DNA from: Umezawaea beigongshangensis
Lineage (GTDB): Bacteria > Actinomycetota > Actinomycetes > Mycobacteriales > Pseudonocardiaceae
DNA: 64,000 nucleotides
NCBI RefSeq assembly: GCF_016464305.1
Contig: NZ_JAEIOJ010000006.1
Location: forward strand, 186,001 to 250,000
Direction of reading: 5' to 3'
In this document: positions 16,266 through 25,414 of the stretch, one piece after another
Position numbering within the stretch: position 1 is the first letter of the stretch
How the letters are laid out: each line of letters opens with the position of its first letter
Made by a program: the position numbers and the translations under genes
The notes under the pieces: model-generated
The model's database searches: none
The model's input: the letters and a program-made list of their open reading frames with translations, nothing else
Told to the model about the DNA's origin: nothing

Positions 16266-17408
16266 TCAGCCGGTGGTCAGCCGCAGGCCGTACACCGACA
16301 GGATCTCGTTGACGGGCTGGAAGAACGTCCTGCCGCCGCTGGAGCAGTTGCCCGATCCGCCCGAGGTGACGCCCTGCGCCTGGTCGCCGGTGACGAAGGA
16401 GCCGCCGGAGTCGCCCGGCTCGGCGCACACGCTGGTCTGCGTGGTCTGGTGCACCGCGCCCTGCGCGTAGTTCACGGTCACGTTCTTGGCCTGCACGGTG
16501 CCGCAGTGCCAGCGCGTCGTGGAACCGGACCGGCAGATCGACGAGCCGACGGGGGCTTCGTTGGAGCCGCGCACGATCACGTCGGACACGGTGCCCCAGC
16601 CGAGCACGACGGGCGCCTGCCACCAGCCGTTGCCGGTGCGGACGAAGGCGTAGTCGTTGCCGGGGAAGGACGATCCGGCGAACGTGCCCTGCGCGGAGCC
16701 GTCCCAGCCGACGGTGCTGCTGCCGACGCCGCCGCAGTGCCCCGCGGTCACGAAGCCGCCGCCGACGGAGAAGCCGATCGAGCAGCGGGTGTTGCCGTTG
16801 ATGTAGTAGGGATCGCCGCCGACCGTGCCGGGCGCGAACGTCCTGGGCGCAGACTGCGAGGTCCTCTCGACCACGACCGGGCCGGTCTCGGCGGCGTCGC
16901 CGACGAACGCTCGGACCTCCGCCTCGTTCGCGTCCGCGCCGACCGTGACGACGACGCTGTTGCTCCTGTGGTCCACGCGCCAGCTGTGCACGCCGGACGG
17001 TGCCGACTCCGTCCTCGCGTCGATCCCGGCCTTGACGGCGTCCAGGGTCGCGGCGCTCACCGCGACCGGGACGACCTCGGCTCCCGCCGCGCGCACCGCG
17101 TCCGCCTTCGACGTGTCGGTGAGGCCGACGACGAGGACGCCCCTGGTGTCGTCGAACCAGGTGCCGCCGAACGCGTCGCCCGCGGCCCCGGTCGCCGCGG
17201 CGGACACCCGCATCGCGGTGCCCTCCTGCGCCAGGCGCGTCCGCGTCTGCTCGGGGGTGAGTCCCAGGTCGCGCTGCATCGCCGCGGTGAGCTCGGTGCC
17301 CGGATCGGCGAGCGGCCCGGCGGACGCGTTCGTGACGCCCGCGGTGGTGCCGACACCGGCCGCGAACACCGCCAGGGCGCTCAGCCGCACAACAGTTCTG
17401 CGCTTCAC
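16266..17408 (-). CDS. Secreted S1 serine protease with alpha-lytic prodomain
   Basis: A 380-residue preproenzyme of the streptogrisin/alpha-lytic type. A signal peptide spans about 1-30, the alpha-lytic prodomain about 31-190, and the mature protease starts near residue 193 (APGTVGGDPYY). The triad is complete: His224 in TAGHCG, Asp252 in NDYAF, Ser334 in GDSGG. The Cys pairs in TRCSIGF/GHCG, ICR/HCG and VCAEPGDSGG/GNC fit the family's disulfides. The GTG at 17408 follows AAGGAG. The prodomain acts as an intramolecular chaperone and is removed outside the cell. Confidence 0.93.
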   Translation of the reverse strand: MKRRTVVRLSALAVFAAGVGTTAGVTNASAGPLADPGTELTAAMQRDLGLTPEQTRTRLAQEGTAMRVSAAATGAAGDAFGGTWFDDTRGVLVVGLTDTSKADAVRAAGAEVVPVAVSAATLDAVKAGIDARTESAPSGVHSWRVDHRSNSVVVTVGADANEAEVRAFVGDAAETGPVVVERTSQSAPRTFAPGTVGGDPYYINGNTRCSIGFSVGGGFVTAGHCGGVGSSTVGWDGSAQGTFAGSSFPGNDYAFVRTGNGWWQAPVVLGWGTVSDVIVRGSNEAPVGSSICRSGSTTRWHCGTVQAKNVTVNYAQGAVHQTTQTSVCAEPGDSGGSFVTGDQAQGVTSGGSGNCSSGGRTFFQPVNEILSVYGLRLTTG

Positions 17409-17728
17409 GGTCGTTCTCCTTCTTGTCCTGTGCAGGGCGCGGGAGAACGGCCGGAGCCACGGCCGTGCGGCGGCGACGTCGGGGTTCCGGTCCGTCAGGG
17501 TCTCCCGCTCCCGAGGCTAGGGAGACGGAGAATCGAGGACGTACCACCAGAAGTCGGCACATCCTGTTCGGACCGAAGTCTTTCCGCACGCGAACGGGAC
17601 CGGACAGGAACCGGACAACAGCTCCGTCCGAAGTGGATGGTCGAGCGGTGTTTCCGGAGGTGCCAGAGCCGGACTCTTGACGAATCGTGAGAGCGCGACC
17701 ACACTTGTGGTGGCCGGGGGACGCCGGG
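17409..17728. other. Intergenic region upstream of the protease gene
   Basis: These 320 bases carry the protease ribosome site (AAGGAG near 17420) and presumably its promoter. A weak hairpin (ACCAC/GTGGT, near 17697-17712) lies just after the PAS-ANTAR stop. I see no gene. Confidence 0.45.
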
Positions 17729-18361
17729 TCAGCGAGCCATGCGCCGGTGCAGCGTCAGCAACAGGTCGCTGACCTTCTTCCGCGCGTCGTGCGTCGCGGC
17801 CCCGCCGTCCTGGAGGTCCCGCACGAGCTGCTCGGCCAGCTCGCGCAGCTTCACGTTGCTCTCCTGCGAACGCCATCGCAGCAGGCCGAACGCGAGGTCC
17901 GGACCGATGCCGTAGACGAGCATCAGCGCGCCCTTGGCCTGCTCGACCACCGCGCGGTCGGCCACGATGCCCTCCACCCGCGCGGTGATCTCCTCCTGCA
18001 CCAGCCGGTCGGCCGCCTCGGTCAGGTCGACGACGTAGCCGCGCACGCCGACCAGCCGCCCGGCCTCGTCGTGGTGACCACCGCCGACCACGACGATCCG
18101 CCGCTGCCTGCCCATCGCGTCGACGATGCGGTGGTGGTGCCCGAACGGCGCACCGTCCTCGCGCACCCGCGCGAGCCGCTGCTCCGCGTCCTCGCGGTCC
18201 TCGGGGTGCTTGTGCGACAGCACCAGATCGGTGCTCGGCGTGACCGCGCCCGGCCGGTAGCCGTGGATCGTCGCGGTCACGTCCGACCACTCCCACACGT
18301 CGTTCACCAGGTCGTGGTGGAACGTGCCGATGACGTCCTCGTTGCCGCTCCGGTTCGTCAT
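17729..18361 (-). CDS. PAS-ANTAR RNA-binding regulator
   Basis: A 210-residue protein. An N-terminal PAS fold (about 10-115) includes WEWSDVTATIHGYRPG and the HHHRIVDAMGRQRRIVVVG strand. A C-terminal ANTAR domain (about 120-180) has RAVVEQAKGALMLVYG, the conserved Ala/Gly core of that family. ANTAR proteins bind paired hexaloops in nascent RNA and prevent termination. PAS-ANTAR proteins are common stress regulators in actinomycetes. The start is 4 bases after the DUF1206 stop, so the two form an operon driven by a SigB/F-like promoter. Confidence 0.9.
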   Translation of the reverse strand: MTNRSGNEDVIGTFHHDLVNDVWEWSDVTATIHGYRPGAVTPSTDLVLSHKHPEDREDAEQRLARVREDGAPFGHHHRIVDAMGRQRRIVVVGGGHHDEAGRLVGVRGYVVDLTEAADRLVQEEITARVEGIVADRAVVEQAKGALMLVYGIGPDLAFGLLRWRSQESNVKLRELAEQLVRDLQDGGAATHDARKKVSDLLLTLHRRMAR

Positions 18362-18365
18362 CGGC

Positions 18366-19187
18366 TCACGCCTTGCGGAAGCGGGCGTCCAGCAGCGCGT
18401 ACGCGCCGAACGCGGCCAGTCCGGCGGCGACGGCCAGCAGCAGCGGTCCGCCGCCGGGCTGGCCCGCCAGCGTCTTGAGCGCCTTGTCCAGACCGGTGGC
18501 CTGCGCCGGGTCGGAGTTCACGGCGGCCACCACCACGAGCACCCCGGCGGTGCCGTAGACGACGCCGAGGGCGATCCAGCCGATCTGGCCGAGCCGCACG
18601 ACCGTGCGGCGCAGCGACGCGCTCGCGTCCCGCAGGTCCAGCTCCCTGGTGAACTCGCGGGTCACCCCGCGGTAGACGAGGAAGGCGCCCGCGCCGACCA
18701 CGCACAGCCCGAGCAGCGTGATCGCGGTCGTGCCCCACGGCTGCGCCAGCACCCGCGCGACCAGCGAGGACTGCGCGCTGTCCGACGGCCCCTTCGAGCC
18801 GGTCGCGAGGGCCCACGCGCTGTGGGCGAGCACGCCGTAGAGCAGGGCCTCACCGGCGCTGACCACCCGGCGCAGCGTCCGCCGCCCGCCGCTGACCCCG
18901 CGGTGTCCCCACCCGGCCTCGACGAGCTGCCACAGCACCAGCGCGCCCAGGCCGATCGCGATCACCCACATCAGCACCTCGCCCAGCGGGGTCGCGGCCA
19001 CCGTCTGCAACGCGCCGGTCTTGTCCGCCTTGGTCGAGTCGCCCAGCGCGACCTGCGCGGCCAGCCAGGCCACCAGCAGGTGAACCACCCCGTAGGCCAC
19101 GAGGCCCACCCGTCCGGCCAGTCTCACGGGAGCGCTGTGCGCGGCCCGCTTCCCGGCCTCCGCCGCCCCGGCCGCCGATCCCGTCAT
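18366..19187 (-). CDS. DUF1206 membrane protein
   Basis: A 273-residue polytopic protein with about six transmembrane helices arranged as three repeats. Each repeat contains the DUF1206 signature seen as RVGLVAYGVVHLLVAW, AGEALLYGVLAHSAW and GQIGWIALGVVYGTAG. The function of DUF1206 is unknown; actinobacterial copies are often in the general stress regulon. The ATG is at 19187, 39 bases below the sigma-B/F-like -10 element. The PAS-ANTAR gene follows directly. Confidence 0.88.
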   Translation of the reverse strand: MTGSAAGAAEAGKRAAHSAPVRLAGRVGLVAYGVVHLLVAWLAAQVALGDSTKADKTGALQTVAATPLGEVLMWVIAIGLGALVLWQLVEAGWGHRGVSGGRRTLRRVVSAGEALLYGVLAHSAWALATGSKGPSDSAQSSLVARVLAQPWGTTAITLLGLCVVGAGAFLVYRGVTREFTRELDLRDASASLRRTVVRLGQIGWIALGVVYGTAGVLVVVAAVNSDPAQATGLDKALKTLAGQPGGGPLLLAVAAGLAAFGAYALLDARFRKA

Positions 19188-19225
19188 CGCGCACCCTCCG
19201 CAGTGTTGTTCGCTCGGGTGCTGCG

Positions 19226-19252
19226 ATACCCGCTGCGGCGTCGTCCTCAAAC
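19226..19252 (-). promoter_or_regulatory. Sigma-B/F-type promoter for the DUF1206 operon
   Basis: On the minus strand GTTTG (19252-19248) is followed by GGGTAT (19231-19226). Counting from GTTT the spacer is 17 bases, within the 15-17 range of this promoter class. It points toward the ATG at 19187. Confidence 0.6.
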
Positions 19253-19448
19253 GGGCGGGACGGCTCCACCGCGGTGCTCCGGCACCACGCGCGATCTCGC
19301 ACCGGTCGAACTCCGCACGCCGCGGAGCTGCGCGGACGCCTCGCCACCGCGTCCGCCTGCGGATGTGCCCGACCTGCGGCAAGGTGGGGTGCTGCGACTC
19401 GTCGCCGTCGGAGCGCGCGAGCAGCAGACCGCACGAGAGGAGCAGCGG

Positions 19449-19694
19449 GTGAACGAGCAGGACATCCTCGGACGAGTCCGGGAACTGGTGGAGCTGGAGC
19501 GCGACCTGCGGGCGCGCACCACGGCGGGCGAACTCGACCCGGCCACCGAGAAGGAGCAGCTCCGGGGTGTCGAGGCGGCGCTGGACCAGTGCTGGGACCT
19601 GCTGCGCCAGCGCCGTGCCCAGAGCGAGTTCGGCGAGAACCCCGACGAGGCGCACAGTCGGCCGGTCGAGCAGGTGGAGAAGTACCTCCAGTAG
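19449..19694 (+). CDS. DUF2630 family protein
   Basis: An 81-residue, charged, helical protein. MNEQDILGRVRELVELERDLR, then DQCWDLLRQRRAQ and the tail SRPVEQVEKYLQ, define DUF2630. Function is unknown. The GTG at 19449 follows GAGAGGAG. It is convergent with the SDR gene, with only 6 bases between stops. Its neighbours on the left belong to the stress group. Confidence 0.88.
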   Translation: MNEQDILGRVRELVELERDLRARTTAGELDPATEKEQLRGVEAALDQCWDLLRQRRAQSEFGENPDEAHSRPVEQVEKYLQ

Positions 19695-19700
19695 GACCGC

Positions 19701-20468
19701 TCAGCGGAGGTGGCTCGCGCCGTTGAGGTCGATCACCGTCCCGCTGGCCCAGAGCGCGCCGGGCGAGGCGAGCCACGCGACCGCCGAGGCGACGTCGTCC
19801 GGCTCGCCCACCCGGCCGAAGGGGCTCTGCGCGCGGATCGCGTCCCCGCGCGGCCCGGCCAGCAGCGGCCCCACGAGGTCCGTGGCCACGAAGCCCGGCG
19901 CCACCGCGGCGACGCCGATGCCGTGCGGCGCGAGCGACACGGCCAGCGACTGCGTCAGCGCGTGCGCACCGGCCTTGCTCGCCCCGTACGCGGGCGCGTC
20001 CGGCTCGCCCCGGTACGCCCCGCGGGAGCCGACGGTGATGATCCGCCCGCCCTCCGGGCCCTTCGGCCGGTGCAGCAGGTGGTCCACCACGCACCAGGTG
20101 ACGTTGGCCGTGCCGAGCAGGTTCACGCCCACGACGTGCCGCCAGTCCTCCTGCCACCGCTCGTGGTCCGTGGTGGTCAGCGGCGTCTCGGTGTAGACGC
20201 CCGCGTTGTTGACCAGCACGTCGATCCCGCCGAGCGCGTCCACCGCGGCGGTGGTGAACTCCCGCACGGCCACCGGGTCGGCGACGTCACCGCTGACCAC
20301 GACGTGCCCGTCACCCGGCAGCCCGGCCACGACGGCCTTCGCCGCCGCGACGTCGCCGCGGCAGTGCACCGCCACGACGTGCCCGTCCGCGGCCAGCGCC
20401 CCGGCGACCGCCGCACCGATGCCACGACCTTCACCGGTCACCAGTGCTCTGCGCCGCGTCGTGCTCAT
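19701..20468 (-). CDS. SDR-family oxidoreductase
   Basis: A 255-residue classical short-chain dehydrogenase. The cofactor motif reads VTGEGRGIGAAVAG (Glu replaces the usual Ser or Gly-x), NNAG is present, and the catalytic Tyr-Lys is in APAYGASKAG with Ser in TVGSRGAYRG. The C terminus DLNGASHLR is shared with the second SDR at 42998, so the two are paralogs. Substrate is unknown; the set resembles 3-oxoacyl-ACP reductase-like SDRs. Confidence 0.88.
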   Translation of the reverse strand: MSTTRRRALVTGEGRGIGAAVAGALAADGHVVAVHCRGDVAAAKAVVAGLPGDGHVVVSGDVADPVAVREFTTAAVDALGGIDVLVNNAGVYTETPLTTTDHERWQEDWRHVVGVNLLGTANVTWCVVDHLLHRPKGPEGGRIITVGSRGAYRGEPDAPAYGASKAGAHALTQSLAVSLAPHGIGVAAVAPGFVATDLVGPLLAGPRGDAIRAQSPFGRVGEPDDVASAVAWLASPGALWASGTVIDLNGASHLR

Positions 20469-20575
20469 CGCGTCTCCTCCTGCTCGGACGAGGCCGGTCG
20501 AGGCCACCTCCGAAGATCGGTCGGTCGCGCCGGCCGACGATGTCGGCGGCCCACTGCCGCACCGGGTGGTCGCAC

Positions 20576-21247
20576 TCACCCGAACGCACTGCCGAGTGCC
20601 CGTCCGGCCGCGGACAACGTGCGTTCCACGACGTCCGTCGTGGTTCCCGAACCCCACGCCGCGGCCCACTCGGCCGCCACCGCGAGGTAGTCGCCGTACT
20701 GCTCCGGCGACCACGGCCCGTCGGGGCTCCAGTCGGTGCCGCGCAGCGCGTTGAGCGCCGTCACGACGTACCGGTCCAGGACCAGCGGCCCGCTCTCCCC
20801 GTACACCGCGAAGTGCAGCACCGGCGTGAACAGGTCGGCCGTCAGTTCCGGCAGCGCCAGCTCGCCCTTCCGGGTGAGCTGGGCGAACGCGTCGGCCGGG
20901 CTCGTGCGCGCCGTGCGGACGGCTGCGGCGAGGTGCTGGCCGACCGGCTCGCGCACCAGCCGGCCGAGCACGGCCGCGAACCGCGACTTCGGCGCGTGCT
21001 GCCACACCGCCGCGGCCACGAGGGTCCTGGCCGCCCCCGGCTCGTTCACGGCGTCGCGGGCCACGGTGAACAGCGTCCGGCGGCTCACCTCGTCCCGCCC
21101 GGCCAGCTCGCGGGGCCACAGCGAGGCGTCCGGCAGGTGCGACGTCCAGGACCGCTCGTCGAAGCGCACCCGCTGTCCCAGCAGGTAGGGCCCGTCGCGC
21201 GGAGGCGGGTCGCCGCGGAACACCGCACCGGGCTCCAGAGTCGTCAT
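20576..21247 (-). CDS. Conserved protein, possibly OGG-fold
   Basis: A 223-residue soluble, helical protein. I see no motif I can assign with confidence. Length and helical pattern recall a group of actinobacterial proteins annotated as having an 8-oxoguanine-glycosylase-like fold, but the helix-hairpin-helix and catalytic Lys/Asp are not obvious to me. The ATG at 21247 is clear. It lies upstream of the SDR gene on the same strand, 107 bases away. Confidence 0.6.
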   Translation of the reverse strand: MTTLEPGAVFRGDPPPRDGPYLLGQRVRFDERSWTSHLPDASLWPRELAGRDEVSRRTLFTVARDAVNEPGAARTLVAAAVWQHAPKSRFAAVLGRLVREPVGQHLAAAVRTARTSPADAFAQLTRKGELALPELTADLFTPVLHFAVYGESGPLVLDRYVVTALNALRGTDWSPDGPWSPEQYGDYLAVAAEWAAAWGSGTTTDVVERTLSAAGRALGSAFG

Positions 21248-21293
21248 GGGGTCAGATCGTATGGGCCGCGCTCGGCCGCGTTCCCGCGACCGA

Positions 21294-22040
21294 TCAGGCC
21301 GTCAGGACCGCGACCGCGCTGAACAGGTGGACGCAGCCGCCGATCGTGACCGCGAAACCGGCCAGCACCGGGGTCCACGCGGCGATGCGCGCTCCGGTCG
21401 CCGCGCGGGTGGTCAGCGCCGAGAAGCCCCTGATCGTCACGACGCCCACGGCGGTCAGGGTGGCCGCCATGCCGACGCCGAAGGCCAGCACCAGCACCAC
21501 CGCGTGCACCGCCCGGCCGGTCAGCAGGCCGCTCACCAGCACCAGGAACGCCGAGGGGGACGGGAGCAGGCCGCCGGACAGGGCCAGCGCGGTCAGGCCC
21601 CGGCGCGACCACGGGTCCACCGGATCGCCGTGCCCGTGCCCGTGCCCGTGTCCGTGCCCGTGTCCGTGGCCGTGGCCCGCGGGAACGCGGCGGCGCAGGC
21701 GGGTGCTCGCCAGGTGCACGCCCACCCCGATCACCACGACACCGGCCAGCACCTGCATCCAGGCGGTGACGGTCTGCGTGCCGATGCCCGCGCTCACGCC
21801 CACCCAGAGCAGGGCCAGCACCAGCACCGAGAAGGTGTGCATGATCGCGACGATCACGCCGAGGCGCACGGCGTCGGGGTAGCGGCCCCTGGTGCCGACC
21901 AGGTACGCGGCGGTGACGCTCTTGCCGTGACCCGGCGCCACCGCGTGCGCGGCTCCCACGGCCAGCGCGGCGACGAGCGCCACCCAGAACACCGCGCCGC
22001 TGTCGAACAGGGCGATCAGCCGGTCCTCGAACCCGCTCAC
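21294..22040 (-). CDS. NicO-family nickel/cobalt transporter
   Basis: A 248-residue membrane protein with about six helices. GAAHAVAPGHGKS in the second helix is the NicO/RcnA-type His motif. A cytoplasmic loop holds nine consecutive His-Gly pairs, a likely metal-capture site. RcnA-type members export Ni and Co. The GTG start at 22040 overlaps the stop of the upstream gene (GTGA), so translation is coupled. The partner is a secreted-domain protein that may deliver or sense metal. Confidence 0.88.
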   Translation of the reverse strand: MSGFEDRLIALFDSGAVFWVALVAALAVGAAHAVAPGHGKSVTAAYLVGTRGRYPDAVRLGVIVAIMHTFSVLVLALLWVGVSAGIGTQTVTAWMQVLAGVVVIGVGVHLASTRLRRRVPAGHGHGHGHGHGHGHGHGDPVDPWSRRGLTALALSGGLLPSPSAFLVLVSGLLTGRAVHAVVLVLAFGVGMAATLTAVGVVTIRGFSALTTRAATGARIAAWTPVLAGFAVTIGGCVHLFSAVAVLTA

Positions 22041-22693
22041 GACGTCACCGCCGTGCGACGCGCCCGCCGGACCAGCAGGACCGCCGCGCCCAGCAGCGCG
22101 GCGGCACCGGTGCCGACCGCCAGCGGCACGAACTGGGCCGGCAGACCGCCGGACGTGCCCGAGAAGGTCAGGCGCGCGGTGCTCTGCTCGCCGGTGAACA
22201 GCGCCTGCGCCGGGGTGGCGGGGGTGTCCGGCGTCAGGACCGTGCGGTAGGACTCGTTCAGGTCGGTCAGTGCGCTCAGGGTGACGTCCACGTCCACCAC
22301 CGGCGCGGGGCACTCGAAGGTGAACCGCGCTCCGGCGGACAGCAGGCCGTCGAGCGGGGCCAGTTCACCGGGGCACGGGAGTTCCCGCTGGGCCACGGCG
22401 ATCCGCTCCAGCAGGTAGTCGTGCACGGCGGCGGAGCGCCGCAGCTTCTGCTCGCCGGTCAACTCCGTCGACACCCGCTCGGCGGCGGGGTCCTCGAACG
22501 CGCCTAGCGACTGACCGAGCGCCACCCAGTCGTCCTCCGCGGCCAGCCAGGTCAGCGACAGCACGGAGCCGTCGACGGTGATGCGCGCCGTGGAGGGCGG
22601 CCCGAAGGGGTGCGCGAGGGCCGCGGCGGGGGCGTGGAGCGCCGCGAGCGCGGCGACCGCGGTACCGGCCAGGAGTCGGAACGGGATGAGCAC
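22037..22693 (-). CDS. Exported, C-terminally anchored partner of the NicO transporter
   Basis: A 218-residue protein. A signal peptide (about 1-27) ends near ALAHP, a domain of about 155 residues faces outward with one CPGE/ECPAP Cys pair, and a C-terminal helix (about 186-206) is followed by RRARR. The first mature residue area HPFGPP and the layout match the exported proteins found beside NicO/HupE-type metal transporters. The GTG start is at 22693. It overlaps the transporter gene by GTGA. Confidence 0.75.
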   Translation of the reverse strand: MLIPFRLLAGTAVAALAALHAPAAALAHPFGPPSTARITVDGSVLSLTWLAAEDDWVALGQSLGAFEDPAAERVSTELTGEQKLRRSAAVHDYLLERIAVAQRELPCPGELAPLDGLLSAGARFTFECPAPVVDVDVTLSALTDLNESYRTVLTPDTPATPAQALFTGEQSTARLTFSGTSGGLPAQFVPLAVGTGAAALLGAAVLLVRRARRTAVTS

Positions 22694-22711
22694 GGGTTCT
22701 CCAGGTGGGCG

Positions 22712-22746
22712 GACCGGGTGCGGGCGGCGTGCGCCCGCACCCGGTC
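22712..22746 (-). terminator. Terminator of the phosphatase gene
   Basis: A perfect 15-bp stem (22712-22726 with 22732-22746) and a 5-base loop just after the phosphatase stop. It isolates it from the NicO operon downstream. Confidence 0.75.
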
Positions 22747-22762
22747 GTGACCGGTTCGGCTG

Positions 22763-24433
22763 CTACTTCGTCACCGTGATGACCGGGCTGGTGATCTTCT
22801 GGTGCTCGCTCTCCAGGTGCACCACGTACCGGCCGTTCTTCTTCGCGGTCGGCGGCAGTCGCAGCGTGTGGAGGAGACGGCCCAGCTCGTCGGCCTGGAG
22901 GTACCCCAGGAAGTCGCGGTGGCCGCCGCGGGTGTCGCCCTCCTCGCGGAGGTGCACCGCCACCCGCTCGCCGGGGTCGTAGCCGTGGGCGGAGACCGCC
23001 ACCTCGCCCGTGCGCTCCACCTCCGTGCGGTCGAGCACGACCTGCTGACCGACGGTGTTCTCGGGCGTGCGGTCGTCGTTGACGGTCCGCTCACCGCGGT
23101 CGTTCTTGCGGATGGTGAAGCCGTCGTGGCGCTGGCCGTCGGCGTAGCGGGCCTCGAAGCGGATGGTGTCCGCCTCGACGTCGATCATCTGGTACAGCTG
23201 CGCGTTCTGCGCGCTGCTGCGCAGTTCCGCGTCGTTGCCCGTCCAGTTCGACCCGTCGTTGAGCTGGTACATCTTGCCGCCGGACACCGAGACGACGTAG
23301 GCGACGCCGTTGTGCACCGAGGTGGACTCGCGGTTGTCGACCCGGTTGCCCCGGCCGTAGCTGTGGTCGTGGCCCTGGAGCACCAGGTCCACGCCGTACT
23401 CCTCGAACAGCGGCGCCCACTGCCCGCGCACGTTCGGGTTGTTGCGGGTGCCCGTCGTGGAGTAGACGGGGTGGTGCAGCGTCACCACGGTCCACTTGTT
23501 GGGGTTGCTCGCGAGCAGGCCCTCCAGCCAGCGGGTCTGGGCCGCCATCAGCTCGGCGTTGCTCTGGTGGTTGGTGTCCAGGCCGATGAACCGCACGCCC
23601 TGGTAGTCCACCGTGTACGCGGTCTGCTTCAGCTGCGCGTTGCCCGGACCGTTGTCCGGGTAGGGGAACTGGGGACGCCAGAAGGAGGACAGGCCACCGC
23701 TGTACTCGTGGTTGCCCGGCACGGCGATGTTGTTGATCTGACTGTTGACGAAGCCGTCAGCCGCGTGCCACTGGCCCCACTGCTCCTCGCTGTTCGCGGA
23801 GTCGATGAGGTCGCCGGCGTGCACGATCGCCTTCGCCTGCGGGCGGTCGGCGAACGCCTGCCGGAACACGCGAGGCACTGCGGAGTCGATGTAGTTCTGC
23901 GCGTCGCCGAAGTAGAGGAACGAGAACGGCTGGAAGCCGCTCGCCGCGGTGGTGAAGTCCGCGAACTCGCTCCAGTTGACGCCGTCGCCGACGCGGTAGG
24001 TGTAGCGGGTGGCCGGTTCGAGACCGGTGAACTCCACCGTGTGGTAGGTCGACGGGTAGCCCAGCGACGTGTTCACCGCGGTCGTCGATGCCGCCCTGAC
24101 CGTGCTGACCGCGCCCGCCGCCGGCTTCACGTCACCGAGCGCGCGCGGAGCCTTCAGGATCTGCGCCTGTGCGTGCTGGGCCGTGGTCGCGGCGCGCCAC
24201 GTCACCTTCTGCGTGCTGTGCGGGGTGGTCGTGGGGGTGAGGACGAGGCGGTCGGGCACCGGCGAGGGCCGGTACAGCTCAGCCGCCGGGTGCTTCACGG
24301 GCGGAACGTCGTCCGCGCCCAGGGCGACCGGACCCACCACCAGGCCACCGGCGAGCAGGACGGCCGCGCCGAGCGCCGTCACCACACCTCGCCGGGACCC
24401 GAGGAGGGACCCGCGTCTGTCGAAGTCGCTCAC
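22763..24433 (-). CDS. Secreted purple-acid-phosphatase-type metallophosphoesterase
   Basis: A 556-residue exported enzyme. The N terminus has paired Arg (SRRGVVTALGAAVLLAGG), suggesting Tat export. A fibronectin-like domain (about 60-165) precedes the metallophosphoesterase (about 170-420). All metal motifs are visible: LYFGDAQNY, VHAGDLIDS, VPGNHEY, TLHHPVY and LQGHDHSYGRG. Family enzymes hydrolyse phosphomonoesters or diesters with two metal ions. The GTG start at 24433 follows GGAGAG. A C-terminal Ig-like region of about 100 residues has no known role. Confidence 0.88.
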   Translation of the reverse strand: MSDFDRRGSLLGSRRGVVTALGAAVLLAGGLVVGPVALGADDVPPVKHPAAELYRPSPVPDRLVLTPTTTPHSTQKVTWRAATTAQHAQAQILKAPRALGDVKPAAGAVSTVRAASTTAVNTSLGYPSTYHTVEFTGLEPATRYTYRVGDGVNWSEFADFTTAASGFQPFSFLYFGDAQNYIDSAVPRVFRQAFADRPQAKAIVHAGDLIDSANSEEQWGQWHAADGFVNSQINNIAVPGNHEYSGGLSSFWRPQFPYPDNGPGNAQLKQTAYTVDYQGVRFIGLDTNHQSNAELMAAQTRWLEGLLASNPNKWTVVTLHHPVYSTTGTRNNPNVRGQWAPLFEEYGVDLVLQGHDHSYGRGNRVDNRESTSVHNGVAYVVSVSGGKMYQLNDGSNWTGNDAELRSSAQNAQLYQMIDVEADTIRFEARYADGQRHDGFTIRKNDRGERTVNDDRTPENTVGQQVVLDRTEVERTGEVAVSAHGYDPGERVAVHLREEGDTRGGHRDFLGYLQADELGRLLHTLRLPPTAKKNGRYVVHLESEHQKITSPVITVTK

Positions 24434-24705
24434 GTCGAGTTCTCTCCTCGAACACTCGATCACGCTGCCGGCGAACGCGCGGAAGCGGTCGAATTACTGC
24501 ACCGGCACACGAAACACCGAGGGCGCGGAGCGGACCGCCCGCTGGCCGGGAGGTGAACACGTGACCTCGCACGACATCGCGCGCCGGAGCGCCGTCCGTT
24601 CACCGGGTGTCCGCCCCGCCGTGCCGCCGCGGGCGTCGTGCGTTGGTCCGGGGCTGCCTACGATGTCGCGCCCGTCCGGGCACCCGACGAGGCGAGGGGC
24701 TGTCG

Positions 24706-25206
24706 ATGACGGAGATCCGGCGGGCCGCGCGCCACCGCGGGACGCTGCTGACGGGCGTGCTGCTGCTCTGCCTGGCCGCGCTCACCCCGGTCGCCGCGCC
24801 ACCGGCCGCGCCGCCGGTCAAGGACGACGCGTTCCTCACCGCCGCCACCACCGGAATCCTCGACATCGAGGGCGGGGAGTGCTTCGACGACCCGGCCTAC
24901 CTGCCCTCCGCCGGGGAACCCGTGGTGCTCTACAAGCCGTGCGCCGAGCAGGCGGACAACCAGTCCTACCTCTTCGCGCACGCCGAGGACGGACCCTGGG
25001 ACCGCACGGGCCTGGTCGAGTTCGCCCGTGCCGGCTGCGGTGCGGAGTTCACCCGCCGCTGGGGCGACCGCGCGACGTCCGGCCTGGACTTCTACCCCGT
25101 GCTGCCGACCGAGGAGACCTGGGCCGACGGCGACCGAGACGTCATGTGCGTGGTCCACCGTCCCGGCGGCAAGCTCAGCGGTTCGGTCCTCCCGCCGTCC
25201 TGGTAG
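24706..25206 (+). CDS. Exported septum-formation-like protein
   Basis: A 166-residue protein with an N-terminal signal or anchor (about 12-35) after RRAARHR. The outer part has [31 protein letters not shown] and later paired Cys, which match the actinobacterial septum-formation domain (CFDDP ... PC ... H/N). That family is found in mycobacterial and streptomycete surface proteins; its biochemical role is unclear. The ATG at 24706 is chosen. Confidence 0.65.
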   Translation: MTEIRRAARHRGTLLTGVLLLCLAALTPVAAPPAAPPVKDDAFLTAATTGILDIEGGECFDDPAYLPSAGEPVVLYKPCAEQADNQSYLFAHAEDGPWDRTGLVEFARAGCGAEFTRRWGDRATSGLDFYPVLPTEETWADGDRDVMCVVHRPGGKLSGSVLPPSW

Positions 25207-25414
25207 AGCGGAGCGCGCGGCCGTCCGCGCTGGGCCGGGCATCACTCGAGCGAGTGTCAGCGAAACCGGTGCCGCAGAACGAATTGCGCTACACGGTGGC
25301 ACGTCTGAGACCGGACGGCCCTGGGGATTGACGACCGAACGGGCGCTTCCTACTGTGGAGTACACCCGCCGCCGCAATCGCATCATCACGCCCCGTGACA
25401 ATCAGGAGAACAGC

